A stretch of 64,000 nt of DNA from Hypholoma sublateritium FD-334 SS-4 (taxonomy: Eukaryota > Basidiomycota > Agaricomycetes > Agaricales > Strophariaceae). Each line of letters opens with the position of its first letter. Position 1 is the first letter of the stretch. The stretch spans positions 150,944-214,943 of the forward strand of contig KN817587.1 in assembly GCA_000827495.1 (NCBI GenBank). The letters are read 5' to 3'. Of the stretch, positions 36,901 to 48,645 are shown piece by piece. Both the position numbers and the translations under genes were made by a program. Below the pieces are notes generated by a model, which was given only the letters and a program-made list of their open reading frames with translations, searched no databases and was not told where the DNA came from.

Positions 36901-39900
36901 CAACATGACTCCAGGTCGATGATACCTGGCTGCTTGTAAACGACTGAATAGCATTTGCAAGACGAGTGCATGAGGGGTGAGGACTCTGCGCGCCTGAGCT
37001 AATCCACGATCTATAGTTTCCTTGTCCGTCGGGCTATAACTGACAGAATGATAGAATGGGTCGTCGTAGCTATAAAAATCGAGAAATCAGTGCTTGCTGA
37101 CAATACTACAAAAATCGAGAAACTAACTTCAATGTTTTGGAAAATATGCCTTGATGCAACTTGATTGTATCTGACCACGCAGACAGGATCTCTCCCATCA
37201 AGGCAATCTCTAAGTCAGCCTTCTCAGCAATAACCCAGCTCCAAGAATCGATTCCCGACGCAAGGGCTGATGGAGTTGCGACGCCGAAAGGTAGACTGAC
37301 AAGATAATGCAATAGATCATGGTCATTCTTTCATTTTCTTGATTAGTTTGGCCACCCTAATTAATTGGCACTATACTTGCTTACCTTTTCCATGGAAATA
37401 ACCGTAGCGGCGCAACGGAAAAGAAGACGCCTGAGGTCGTGCACCGTTAGTTTGCTGTTCTTGCCACGTATCTCTGCGAGAGTATTGGATAACTTCATTT
37501 TTAGATCATCAATTTCGCTGAGCGGAGCGGTTTGAAGCGGCAATGCAACAAATTTATCAATATCTGGTTTGGAAGTAAGTCCAGTCGAGAAATAAGATAC
37601 GGAGTGAAATCCGCGCACTTTCTCGTTTCGCTGATCGAATTCCAGCAGCTTCCCCAGCAAAGTACCCCTTGATCGCAATTTGACCGGATAGAACTTTCGC
37701 GGCATCGATTTTCCAGTGGGACAAAGACGACAAAGACACTGAGTTGCATAAGTCAACACATTGTCCAATTCTATGGCACCGACACATACGAAGTTGCCGA
37801 TGTACAGGCCCGATTGACTTTCCAAATTGTTCTGCAATCGAAGCGCCTAGCTCAGCAGAGTTGATTCCGGCAGATGCTTTGTTCACTGCAAGGTATTTCT
37901 TTCGCAAACCGTAAAAATCATATTTGGCAAGAGAAATAACAAAAATACTTGTAGAGTCGATTGCAATTCCATTGGTGCTCGTCCCAGAGCCAATTCAAAC
38001 CAGGTATTGGCGTTGCGTTTCAGCTGACCCAGCATGTCGTTACGGACTTGATAACTGTCAGAAAGTTGCAAAGTAATTCCACTTCTGTCTGAATGGAATT
38101 CATAGCTCGGATTGTACTGAAAACAGCAGGGTGAATTCAAGATATGGCCCGGGCGCCAGTCATGCGTACCTCGTCGATATACTCATTTTCACAGGCTCGC
38201 TGAAGGAGAGTGAGGACTTCCAAGATTGCGAATATCAGCGTTGGATCGCACATAAGCGATGGAAAAGATGTGATGAGACGGTTGAGATATTTCGACGCAA
38301 TGTCGCGGGCCTTTTCGATACGGTGAGTGCTCAGTACAACCAAAGCAAGGAGTTCCGACGACAAATGAGCTGGAAGAGCCTGTTGAGAGGCTTTGGAATT
38401 CAAGTCATTGATAGAATCCCGTATGACCTGCCATGCGTGTTAAGTAATCTCGACGAAGGATTATATTTGAAGATGAACCTTTTCTGCAATAGCCTCCATA
38501 CACGCGCTCAATCCGGGGTGCACATTGAGACTGTCGTTAGTAAAGTAGGGGACCAAAGAGGAAGGCAATCCCGCTGCCGAGCGCATGCTTTCGATATCAT
38601 GCAGCGTCAGTATGAATATGACTTGGCCTGATGATAAGTAGCGTATGTCACTGGCACGGTACGAGATGTAGCTTGCTAAGGCATTCCTATGTTTTGAGAT
38701 TACCTATAGGTGTGATGAGTCTAAAGTGAATGTCTCAAGTCAAACATGCTAACCGTATTTGCGTATTCTTGCCGGATTACGGAGTTGTACTCAACATCGC
38801 TAGCTACGGCATCATGAGCTTCTTCCAAGACCATTGAAGGGGTATTGAGGGCGATTCGAGCCAGAGCAGGCTTGAGCCAATCCATTGCAGTAGCTTCATT
38901 GTTATCTGTGGTAGTGAAACCAAAGAGTATGCACAAGAACCAAGTGTTTCTGAATAGCGTCACGACCTCTGGAGATGGATTGTAGCGAGGATTAAAGTCT
39001 ACATGCGCAAGTAAACCATCAATAGGAAGGAGAAGGGATGCTAGCTGTTCGATCATATCGTCCGTCTGATGTTAAAATCAACAATGGTCCTTCACAAGGA
39101 AGAGAATCATCGCACTGTGCTTTGGTGATTTGCTATCTTCAAGTTTTGAATGGCCACTCCCTTATCTGCGAACAGGGTTAAAAGTTCTACGAGATAAGTT
39201 TCGTATAGTTCAGGCCGTCGGTGCAGATCTTGAGCTAGGCGAGTCTGTGCAGCCACAACCTGTACATTGTGTGAGTATAGCCTGCTACTATATAAATTGA
39301 CTGTAGTTCACCATATTGTTTGAAAAGCGGGGATCATCTGGATTTGCAGAGCGATTGATTGCGGAAAACGCGCGGACGATATCATGGAACGAAGTGTATG
39401 GAGCAGTCAATGCAAGGTCAACAAGATTATATGCGATCGCTGCTTCTACCGTTGGCTCTGCGGACGGGAGCCTTTGTAGGAGCATAGATATTGTCAGTCT
39501 AGTGACCTATTGCGGTTCAGCAAGTACCATATCAGGAGCAATCTTTTCCCTGACCTCTTCTATTTTAAATTCAAGCGCAAGACGGGTAACGGCCGATATT
39601 GTGCTAATACCAATTAGTCTTTTCTCATCTTCAGAGAGTCCGCGCAATCCTGTTTCGAGTGAGTATGAATTGCTTTGCATCTGAGGATCGAATGCAAGAT
39701 TATGCGCGTTGGGATTGTTGGAATCATAGGTGTCCTTGCTTGTTGCAGCAATGTAATTGAGAAGGGAGTACATGTTTGACATGACCAAGTCATCTCCGGG
39801 AGCGAGCTACTTTGATTGAACAAAAAATGCAGAACAATTATGGATTAGTGACCTACCCTGATGCAAAGGGCCAAACATTTAGCCGCGGCCGACAACGGCG

Positions 39901-41519
39901 GCGGGGCTCTACTTTCTGAAGCAAATCCGTATTCAAAAAGTGGAAGAGGAGAGGTAACAAAGCGGCGCAAATGGCCTATCATCTTTTGGGCAATATCTGG
40001 GAAACTAGATGGATGCGTCAGATATGGGTTTTATCAATGGGGCATTCGGAATACCTGCGGACGAGGACAGTTGTCGCCTTCAAAGCAGCTTCTTGTGCCA
40101 AATTATTAGAAATAGGCGAATCGGTGCTTAACAGCAGTAGGATACGACTGTAAAGGTGTTCATCGATTTCTCGAAGAGCCAGTGAACAAATAGACGCAAG
40201 TTTCTGCCTTAAGTTAGATTCCGTGTTATTCAAAAAAAAAAAGTAAAACTAAGACGTACCAGGCTCTCGGATATTGTCTCCCATGCGTATGTGTCAAAGG
40301 GGGGGGATGACTCCATATCCTGGATCTGTATCAACAAATCCGCAAAACATTGCAGCGCGTATTTGATAGTGTCCTTGAGAACAACTTTAGTCGTTTCACT
40401 TGGGATTTCAAGCTCGGCCGTTGTATTCCGAGTCAGTGCCATCCATGCTTGGTTTGCTGCTGCTGCTTCTTCAACTACTGGACACCGAGTTGTGGTAGGC
40501 GGAGCGAGAACTTGAGCAAGTACAGTCCATTCAGTCTCCAAAACACAGCACACCATGAAATATCCACTCAAGGGCCTTCCTTGGCCAATGTACCGGGTGA
40601 CAAATGTTTGCACATGAGTAAGAGTTTCTGCATCTGCGTTTTCCTTCTGTAAGATATCGACCAGCAAATGATTGAGATGATCTATCATCTTAGAAGAGCA
40701 AAGACTTTGAAGGCGTAATGTGAGGTTTTCCCATTGCAGAATGGTCCAACAAAAGGATGTTGAGCTGATCGCTCGGTAAAACCCATGCAGAGCAGGCATT
40801 AGTTGAGTGAGCACAGTCAAAGCTGGTGAATCAAAATAAACGAAACAGTTTGTACGAGGTGATAATACACCTACATGATCTCGTATGTATCTCCTGTATT
40901 ATTTGAGATACGAAGGAGAAAATTGCTGACGTTGCTCGTTCGCTGTAATCTGGATGCCTATTTGAAACTCGCAAGAGTGCGGACATAGTAGAGAACACAA
41001 GTTGGTCAGGAAGGGCCCAATCTGAACGATGTAGATATTAGATCTGGACAATAAGTACAGAGAAACGAATGAGCACCTGTCCAAGCAAGGGATTTATCAA
41101 AATCAGAGTACGGCACGTCGCACAATATCTCGACAAGAATAGGCACCACGGTGTCGATAGAGTCCGCAATACGAGGGCCAGGAAATTCAACGACGAGGTT
41201 ACCAAATGCGATGTTGCAGTGTGCTCTACTTGTAGACTGGAATAATTTAATGAAGGGCTAGGTAGCGAACGGAATACAACACACCACATAATTACGGTCA
41301 ACCGTTTCCCGATGCTCTACGTCTGTTTGCCCTTCGTCGGCTTGTGGCCCCTTGCGCATTTGAATTCTTGAGGAGACTATTTCCTCAGCGAATCCTCCTT
41401 CATTATGAGAAGCGATGTCGGACAATATTCTTTGATGTATGCTCAGCTCAAGGCTGCGGTCGGCTAGGGGTCAATATCGCGCATACTCACCCGAGAAGAG
41501 TGCAGTCTTACCAGTCCAT
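33983..41519 (-). CDS. STT4: Phosphatidylinositol 4-kinase III alpha (STT4)
   Basis: Makes PI4P at the plasma membrane. About 2,000 residues after removing some 30 introns. The first coding exon is only eight bases (ATGGACTG, 41519-41512), spliced to [20 protein letters not shown]. The long helical-solenoid region fills 41400-36000. The PI kinase domain begins near 35150 with [20 protein letters not shown], then [40 protein letters not shown], the catalytic [40 protein letters not shown] and [10 protein letters not shown]. The DIGPGG segment needs an unusual AT-AC intron and an 8-base exon. The last intron joins TAYDEFQR to LQNGQ (stop at 33983). Reading through instead would stop at 34037 with VRILPVQ. 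The fungal FQRLQN ending supports the spliced form. No frame break was found in the parts checked. Confidence 0.93.
34445..34507 (-). other. STT4: AT-AC intron and 8-base microexon in STT4
   Basis: Minus strand: exon ...TTC GAT ATA G, then a 55-base intron (34507-34453) beginning ataagt and ending gacac, then the 8-base exon GTCCCGGA (34452-34445), then a normal GT-AG intron (34444-34391, gtatgg...gtag, with branch-like tactaat). Joining gives GAT ATA GGT CCC GGA GGG GTC, i.e. D-I-G-P-G-G-V, the expected kinase-domain sequence. No GT donor and AG acceptor pair I tried gives it. Confidence 0.8.
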
Positions 41520-41762
41520 GGTTGAGCCTCGGCTGTTCTTCTACTCCAAGAATCAGAATCAGTAGGTGCAGGATTTCGTTCTAATTCCACGCTGGGTATC
41601 TAGAACGTTGATTTGGAGTGGTGAGCACTGAGCTCAGTATTTAGCAGCCGCCGGCTAAATTGAGACCACGTGATTGTACTTTCATCTGTCAGTTTGTTCA
41701 ACTTTATTATTGCTGAGGCTCTCGGATTCTTGCAACATTTTTGCGGCTAAGATCAAGCCAGG

Positions 41763-42892
41763 ATGCTCATTGGGCAACTAGGACGCCGTTCCGCCCGTTC
41801 TAGACTATCATTCCATAAGCTTTTGGGCGCCACCTTTCCGCATAGTCATTCTGTGCGCTGGCAATCGAAGAACGCTGAAATTCTCCACGACGGTCCCCCA
41901 GTTACGGATACAAATCGTAAGCACATCCTTGGCTCCTCAAAACTCGCGCGCTAATTGCACCAGGCGCTGAGATTACTCAGAAACGGTTCTGGAGCGAGGT
42001 CGGGGTTCAACAGCGTGGCAATGCATTAGTGGTCACATTAGACAACCGCGCGTTGAAAACACCAAGTGGCAAGATTTTGCAGCTTCCGTTGAATAAAAGT
42101 CTGCCGGCATCTCTCATTGCAACAGAATGGGATAACCAGGAGGTGGTATTGAAGCCACACGCTTTGCCTATGGTACGTTGTTCGTCATGAAAATAGGAAT
42201 CTACTCATTCACAATTTAGACTTCTGTTGTTTCAAGAGCAATCGATGCAATGGGGGACGAAGGTACACAGTCTGAGGTTCGGGCAGCTTTAGTGAAATAT
42301 ATTCATACGGACACCATCTGGTATGTTCTAATTCTCCGGGGGCGCAGGCACAGTGTTGACGAGATCTCAAGCTTCTTCCACAACATTCCCGAGCCTTTAG
42401 AAAGGCTACAAAGCGAACACTGGACACCCTTATTAGATTGGGCCCGCACAACATTCGACGTTGAAATCAATGTATCAAATTCTGTGTTATCAGTACGGCA
42501 GCCGATTGAGACTGAGCAAAAATTGGTAAAAGTGTTGGAGTCTTTCGACCATTGGCAAATGGCCGGTGCGTGGAGCCAAAATAAATGACAGGAGCTCTCC
42601 TCTAATACAACTTTAGCTTTGGAACGAGCTACTTACGCGTCAAAGTCACTAATCATTGCCCTGGCTCTGGTGATGCACCACCTTACAGTGGAACAAGCCT
42701 CTCTGGCGGCACTAGTAGAAGTGAGTAGTCAGATCGAGCGATGGGGTGAAGTTGAGGATAGTGAGTTTATCTCTCTGTTTGAACCTATCGTTAGAAGCAT
42801 AATCCTGAACCTTTGTTACAGCCCATGATGTAGATTATCATGACATACGCCGACAACTTGGTAGTGCAGCCACTATACTATCTACTGTTTAA
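41763..42892 (+). CDS. ATP12: Mitochondrial F1-ATPase assembly chaperone ATP12
   Basis: Matrix chaperone that binds the F1 alpha subunit before assembly. The N-terminus MLIGQLGRRSARSRLSFHKL is basic and amphipathic, fitting a mitochondrial targeting sequence. Family motifs after splicing: KRFWSEVGVQQRGNALVVTL, DNRALKTPSGKILQLPLNKS, LIATEWDNQEVVLKPHALPM, TSVVSRAIDAMGDEG, and LVKYIHTDTICFFHNIPEPL, in which the intron between DTI-C and FFHN is removed at ctcaag. Then LERLQSEHWTPLLDWARTTF. The last exon ends HDIRRQLGSAATILSTV. The length (about 280 residues) fits the family. It is divergent from STT4 with about 240 bases between start codons. All introns are GT-AG. Confidence 0.92.
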
Positions 42893-43265
42893 TCTTCAGT
42901 TCTTTAATATCATTTGCTTTCAACCTCCATTCCTATCGGACTGGCTCAAATTCACCCTATTCGCGACGTGATGGACCTCAATTAATCATATTTAGTATAG
43001 AAATCCGAGACGTGTATTATCTTACACTGGCAAGTATATAGCGATATGTCCAGCGGATTTCCTCGAGAAAAACATTCGAAAAACATGTTTGCAGATAATT
43101 AATAGCCGATTGCCAGAAAACATGTAACGTTTATTTTACTGACAAAAAACTCCCGTCTGTACTTACTACTCAGTACTTTATACTGGTGACAGTGACAATT
43201 CTAATTCATTTTGTTTCTAACTAGCATAGATACGTCGCTTTGCGTTGAAGCGCTTGTGTTTTTAC
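42893..43265. other. Intergenic, AT-rich
   Basis: 373 bases downstream of ATP12. Nothing recognised; no open frame with a good start, and no RNA gene seen. Confidence 0.5.
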
Positions 43266-43581
43266 ATGTATCTTTGCCGTCTACCCTCTCTATATCCCTT
43301 CTTCATTGGCGCAATCCGTCTCCCGGAAGCACAACGAAGACACTCCCAACTCGTTGTTTGCTATGGTAAGCTCAGCATTAACAGACAGACCGACCAAAAG
43401 TGCTGACAATTTCGCAGAATTGCGCTCTCCTCAGCCATCCAAAATCGTCGCCCTCAATGCAGCATCCACGAGCATTCCTCCTACGCGACAACTATTTGAA
43501 TCGTTGCGACAAGATGCATCATCGCCGGAGTTAGTACTAGTTCTCAGGAAGAACTCGTTTTATTTGCTCTCTACCAAATAA
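43266..43581 (+). CDS. Possible small two-exon hypothetical gene
   Basis: A doubtful gene. ATG at 43266 opens a frame MYLCRLPSLYPFFIGAIRLP that reaches a gtaagc donor after 'TTTGCTATG'. Removing a 56-base intron ending tttcgcag continues into ELRSPQPSKIVALNAASTSI and ends RKNSFYLLSTK at 43581. The intron signals are good, and both exons stay open, but the product of about 87 residues matches nothing I know. An alternative start at the ATG beside the donor gives a 39-residue peptide in another frame. It could equally be a spliced non-coding transcript. Confidence 0.3.
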
Positions 43582-44322
43582 GCAATATACTTAACCCAAA
43601 CTGATGACGACTCGATAAATACCCTGAGATGACCCTGTTACATGTTGCGATCATAATAATTTGTGAATACGTTCATTATACCCACATCATACCTGACATC
43701 CTCTTTCGATCATATGTACGCTCATTGCTTGCTCATTGCACGATGAAAAAAAGCAGATTTTTTCCAGAATTCCCTATGAATGTGCACTGAGACTACTTAC
43801 GCCTTTGTGGGACGTCAATATATATTGGAACTTTTTGCTAAATATTCCTTCTGTCATGATTATATATTGTATGCGGCATGTCGAAAGCTGCTTTAAACAT
43901 ATCCAAGCTTGAACTTAATAATTCTGATTTGGACTCCCCCATCCGTACAACTAGAGGTTAACCCCGTTACCAATGTCAGTTGCACAAATCACATTACACT
44001 AATTAACTACCTACGGGTTGCAATAACTTCCAACGAAAGTTCAATCGACTTATCATGTGAGAAGTTAGGCGCCCATTTTTGGCGCTCGTGCAACCGGATA
44101 GGAATATCGTTTTGATGTAATGGACTACCTCCGGCGGGGTGTGTTTGCACTTGGTTTGCACTTAGTGGCGTTACGCGTGTACATACGCTTATAAATGCCA
44201 CTAAGACGGGAGGTTTAGGACCAGATTGGAACGTCCGCCGGAAGATATCAGCGGGATCGCCCAAATCTAAAAAAAGTAATCTTATCAGCCGGTAACAGAG
44301 AACTTTGATCCGCACCTACCTA
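43582..44322. other. Intergenic with a hairpin-forming inverted repeat
   Basis: 741 AT-rich bases. Near the NTAQ1 start it holds a 9-base inverted repeat, cttagtggc (44161-44169) and gccactaag (44197-44205), with GCGT/ACGC also opposed inside. Just before it tttgcactt is directly repeated. No gene recognised; a minus-strand open frame (44315-44007) begins with GTG and lacks an ATG. Confidence 0.5.
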
Positions 44323-45222
44323 ATGCCTCCACCACCACCTTTACCACCTGACAGTATTTACACCAGTTGTTACTGTGAAGAGAACGTGTATCTGCTTTGT
44401 CGAACATTCCTAGAAACGCCGTCTGTAGTGGAGCTGTGGGAGATTTTCGCAGTTTTTATCTCAAACGCCAACAAAACTGTGCGTCACTCACGGTCTGGCC
44501 TTTCATTACGAACGGGCGATAATTAATTTTGCGTTGTTCATCAGGTGGCACTGTGGAGCCAGAAAGCAGCCCGAAGCCCTGGCACTCCGGTGGTATGGGA
44601 TTACCATGTCATCCTGATTATTCGCCCGCGAAGGAAAGAACAAACCATGGAGGCAGAAGGATCAAAAATGCACAGTTGGGTCTATGATTTCGACACAACT
44701 CTAGGCCTTCCTCGTAGTTGGGAAGGTATGTGTAAGGCTAATTCGCGTGTGACTGCGGCCCTCACACAGACCCCAGAATATTTCAGCTTGACGTTCCCAG
44801 AAGATCCTCTGCCTGCCTACGAGGGGTGCGCAGTGTGCTTCCATGGCCGTCCTAAAATGTTGATGAAATCTGGCAGCCAATTTCGCGTGGTGGGAGGCGA
44901 ATTTTTCGTCCAGAACTTCGCATCGGACAGATCTCATATGGTAAATGGCATATTGATGTACACGGCAGGGACTGACCTACGCCCATTTCACCAGCTCAAA
45001 ACCACGGAATTCACAGGAACAAAAGGTCCAGAACCTGGGATATATTTGTCTCCACCTCCGTCGTATGCGCCAATTTGTGGGCCTTCAGCGGTGCAAAAGG
45101 GGATCGCGAACAACTTAATGCAGAGATACGTGACCATGTCCACCGCAGTAAACTCCGATTTCGCAGTTTATGGAGTCGTCCTCGACAATGAGAGTGCCAA
45201 TGCTTTTTTCGCGGGCCTTTGA
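44323..45222 (+). CDS. NTAQ1: Protein N-terminal glutamine amidohydrolase
   Basis: Converts N-terminal Gln to Glu on proteins, feeding the Arg/N-degron pathway for proteasomal degradation. The proline-rich start MPPPPPLPPDSIYTSCYCEE runs straight into the active-site block YTSCYCEENVYLLC with the nucleophile Cys. The His is in VVWDYHVILI and the Asp in WVYDFDTTLGLP, completing the Cys-His-Asp triad. After introns come EYFSLTFPEDPLPAYEGQFR, VVGGEFFVQNFASDRSHM and SPPPSYAPICGPSAVQKGIA. The joins at SWE|EYF (acceptor accccag) and AYEG|QF (donor gtgcgc after GAGGG) restore the family pattern. The end at ANAFFAGL is somewhat longer than in animal NTAQ1, with a segment TAVNSDFAVYGVVLDNES. ATG at 44323 is the only sensible start. 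Confidence 0.88.
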
Positions 45223-45880
45223 GTCAAGTATATACTCACCTTTGGCAGCCGTAATGTTTTACAATTTAATGATCCTGGGACAGCCTCCAATACATCACTG
45301 GGATTAGACGGCGGTTTATCAACATCACTTGACTTTCAAAAGATTGAGCCAGGAGATATAGTAATCATCATATAGCTGAGACCTAGACACCAAGGTATTT
45401 CTGGATCCAAGAACACGTTTGAGGGCCAGGAGTTGGACAGCAGGGTGAAGTTTTGTGGAAAAACGAGTTAAATGTGTACAGGACTCGGACTTGGACTCGG
45501 AGGGTTGGAAAGTTCTAAGTATGCAGGCAAGGCCGCCCGACACGTTCGTTTACGGTTTGGATGAGCTGACAGACTGGGAAAATGAGTAAGCTAAGACTAT
45601 TTTTTGAGAAGAGGTGCTTGAAAGGTACCCGTGCGGCGTACGGCTCAGTGATACTTAGACTTGACTTAGACTCGAACTTTGAACGAGCGGGGCAAGTTTG
45701 CGGCTTCCGCCCGCGGCCTGCCGCGGTCCGGATAGAGGTATGTAACGGGTAACACAAAGAATGTCACACCCAATGTGAACCTGGGCAGCCGCTGTTCGTT
45801 TTTCGCGAAGTTGGTTGACGTCGTGCAGCTAGGTTGCTCTTCTCCTTGTTGTATTCGTCCTTTCCTTTGTATTTTACCCC
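45223..45880. other. Intergenic, upstream of the BTB gene
   Basis: About 660 bases containing the NTAQ1 3' end and the BTB gene promoter. Open frames on the minus strand here lack motifs and plausible splice partners. A pyrimidine-rich stretch lies just before the BTB start. Confidence 0.45.
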
Positions 45881-47308
45881 ATGGCCTCTGTTCCATCTAC
45901 ATCAAGCTCTGTCAACGGCCGCGGCACCCAATCAAACGGCTCGTCTTCTCACATCGACATGGCCCCCAGTGAAACTGCCTTTGCCACCAATGGGCATTCA
46001 GCTTCATCATCTGGGTATCCCACAAATGGGTTTCCGCAGTGAGTTCATGTCTTATTTTTGAATGCACATGTTTTTCGGCTTTCCTCTACGCGCTATCTAC
46101 GTGTCGATTAATACCCCATGAGAGCCCAGATCCTGACCTTAGTCTACCACAGGGTGCCCTATCAAAACTCCCATAATGAAGAAATCGTCAGTCATCTGTA
46201 CCACGCGGGATTTCAGACGGGTGTAAGTTGCACCTTCTATCAGATACTCGCACCACGCTGATATTTTTATTCGACAGAATTACGCAGACACGATTCTCGT
46301 ACGTCCTTGTCGAATCAGTATTTTCGCAACCTCACTTTATCCCAATTCAGCATGTGCACCAAAATGTATACCGCCTTCATGCTATTATACTATCTCGTTC
46401 CCCATTTCTTGCACACCTTATGTCAACATCTCCACAAACAACTGGCCAACGTGTTATACACGTCCATCTAGACCAAGAACCCGAAGTAACGCAAGAGGTA
46501 GGCATTTGGAACACACTCTTAAGAACGGGACGTTAATTTACTATATCTGGATTTACATCTATGTAGGGTTTCGCTATTGGTAAAGCTTACTTGTTTGACA
46601 CTCTGTGATTCAATATTCACCGTCCTCGTCGCAGCCATGGGATATCTGTATTCCGCCATCTCGCTGAACCTCATCCGACCCGACAATGCACGAGCGGTAC
46701 TGGCGGCGGGGTGTCTGCTTGGAGGTATGGATGAACTGTGCCAATATTCATACAATGTGTGCAGACAGTCGATGTCTGTGGAGACAATTGGCGCATGGAT
46801 CGAGTTTATCGATTCCATTCCTCAAGGGGAGGGGACGGTTACTCCAGACCTACCATCAACGACAGTGTTTGGACAATACGCCCAAAGATTGCGGGATGAC
46901 GTTTTCCACTTCCTCGTGGTTACGCTTCCTGAGATTCTTGAAGTCCAGCTACCCCATCAAGAGCCCCCGTCAAGCCCCAACGGGCGTGACATACTTTTGA
47001 GAATTTATTCGAGGGTGCCTTTTGAAATGTTCAAGAGCGCCGTTGAATCTCCCACTTTCATGATTGGTAAGTCTCGAACAAATCTGAAGCGCACCGAACC
47101 CTGATTTTCATTATCCCACACAGGCACGGACCAGGCGCGTTTCAAGTTTGCGAAAGAAGCGATTGAGTTACGAAAGCAGGGCGTCGCTCGGGGTCTTGGT
47201 GCAGAGGAGACGGTAGTGCTGGCATTCGGGCAGAGCAACTTTGGGAGTAGTGCGGTGCACATAACGCGCAAGCTGCGCAAGAGACCGTTGTGGAAGGTCA
47301 ATTCGTGA
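45881..47308 (+). CDS. BTB/POZ-domain protein
   Basis: Single BTB/POZ domain protein, a fold used for dimerisation and often as an adaptor to cullin-3 ligases; partners are unknown. The N-terminus is Ser/Asn-rich (MASVPSTSSSVNGRGTQSNG). After several introns the BTB core reads EEIVSHLYHAGFQTGNYADT, ILHVHQNVYRLHAIILSRSP, FLAHLMSTSPQTTGQRVIHV, then EGFAIAMGYLYSAISLNLIR, and NARAVLAAGCLLGGMDELCQ. The BACK-like C-terminus ends RKLRKRPLWKVNS. Short exons around 46279-46640 are joined by good GT-AG signals (for example gtaagt after GFQTG and gtaaag after GFAI). The HAIIL-SRSP block (BTB loop) is typical. Similar fungal proteins exist but I cannot name a characterised one. Confidence 0.8.
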
Positions 47309-47745
47309 TTATGTTTATGTGTGCGGTACAATAGGATTGCCTGCTCTGCTCTGCCCCGGAGGGAATCAGTTATAATTGAGGAGAACGTGGCAAAAACGTG
47401 GTTTTGTCGTGGGAGGGGCGGGACGCGGGTGCCTGATACGGCGGTGGGCTACCGAATAAGGGCAAGCGCCGGGAATTGCCAAAGCGAGTTTAGGCTTTAG
47501 GTGGCAGTGGCACCTTTGACATGTCGACCGAATAAGACGAGTGAAGGAGGAGGAGGGCAGTGTAACAGTCAGTCAGTGAAAAAAACCTGCTGGCTTGCCT
47601 CGGCGCTGCTTCTCTTCCTGCGCCACTATCGATGGAAATCTTCCCATGGACCCGAGACGCGCTAATCACGGGAGCCAGGGCTCGATAAAGTCCATGTTAT
47701 AAGAACACGACCATACTTGGATGCGAGACTGCACCGGGCCTTCTA
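47309..47745. other. Intergenic, GC-rich promoter region
   Basis: About 440 bases, clearly more GC-rich than most spacers in the window, between two same-strand genes. It ends just before the next ATG (47746). No specific element recognised. Confidence 0.45.
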
Positions 47746-48451
47746 ATGGCGTCTATCACCTATGATCTCTTTTTCACTGGACGAGACGACCCCCGCAGCT
47801 GCGTCGTCATTGGCGAGGACACTAAGCCCGTGTACTTTTCCTTCGACACCACGGAACGAAATCTCATGCCCAATGTACGAACGATGGTAAGCCCAATATG
47901 GTCCTTGGCGCTTGCTGACTAACTTACCCCTCGTACTATGCCAGGTATACAGAAACAACAAGGAGGTCTGCGCAAAGCTCGAATGGAGTCCGGGGAATCA
48001 CCTGGGCGGCGCGACAATTGGGAACCGCCAGATACCAATGTCCCAGCTCGTGCTCGCAGGTTCATCTAACAGGTAAAGCCATTTATCCCATCAGACAAAT
48101 GTTGCTCATGATCTTGTTGGCATGATCGCTATTCTCACCGCTACATAGTGCGCGCGCGTTCATTTCCGCCGACGGAAAAAGATTCGAATGGCGTCGAAAT
48201 AGAGAAAACCCCACTTCATACGACGTGCGTGCCTTCATTTGTCTATTGTACGCTGGTCGAGACCTTGGCCTTTCCAACAGCTATACGCTGCTCAAAATAT
48301 GCGAATTGCATGCTTTCGACGATTTACGCAGCCTACAGTCATTGGTCCCTCGCACGCGCTGCTACAGTACACCTTTACGTCGGACTGGCTGTTGATTGAA
48401 GCCCTCGTCGCGCTCTGTATCAACCGTTGGATAGACCTACATGGGGTCTAA
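47746..48451 (+). CDS. DUF6593-like basidiomycete protein
   Basis: A protein of about 175 residues of the kind repeatedly found in mushrooms as DUF6593; no function is established. The start MASITYDLFFTGRDDPRSCV leads to VYFSFDTTERNLMPNVRTM, then after a GT-AG intron VYRNNKEVCAKLEWSPGNHL. Then RAFISADGKRFEWRRNRENP and TSYDLYAAQNMRIACFRRFT follow. The closing segment TSDWLLIEALVALCINRWID ends LHGV at 48451. The pattern of a strand-rich N-half, a central FxWRR motif and a C-terminal LLIEALVALxxxRWxD helix is what suggests the family. Three introns are needed, all GT-AG. Family assignment is from memory of the pattern and is moderately sure. Confidence 0.62.
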
Positions 48452-48645
48452 CTGCTTTCTATCTTTTATCTTGCTTTCTGGGTTATTGATCTTTGCTGTG
48501 ATATTATTGGACAACCATATTTATTAACTATTGCATGGGACGGGGGGAAGCAGGACATTCAAACATACATCGCAAATACCATTTAGATTCCAATTACCAC
48601 ACCAACGTCCACAAAAAGATTTAAAACAGATACAAAATATCCAAT

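Noticed and set aside
43306..43581. Longer unspliced reading of the small ORF starting at 43306
   Set aside because: It begins with TTG; the spliced form from the ATG at 43266 is more plausible.
44007..44315. 102-residue minus-strand open frame upstream of NTAQ1
   Set aside because: It begins with GTG rather than ATG, shows no family motif, and overlaps the inverted repeat in non-coding DNA.
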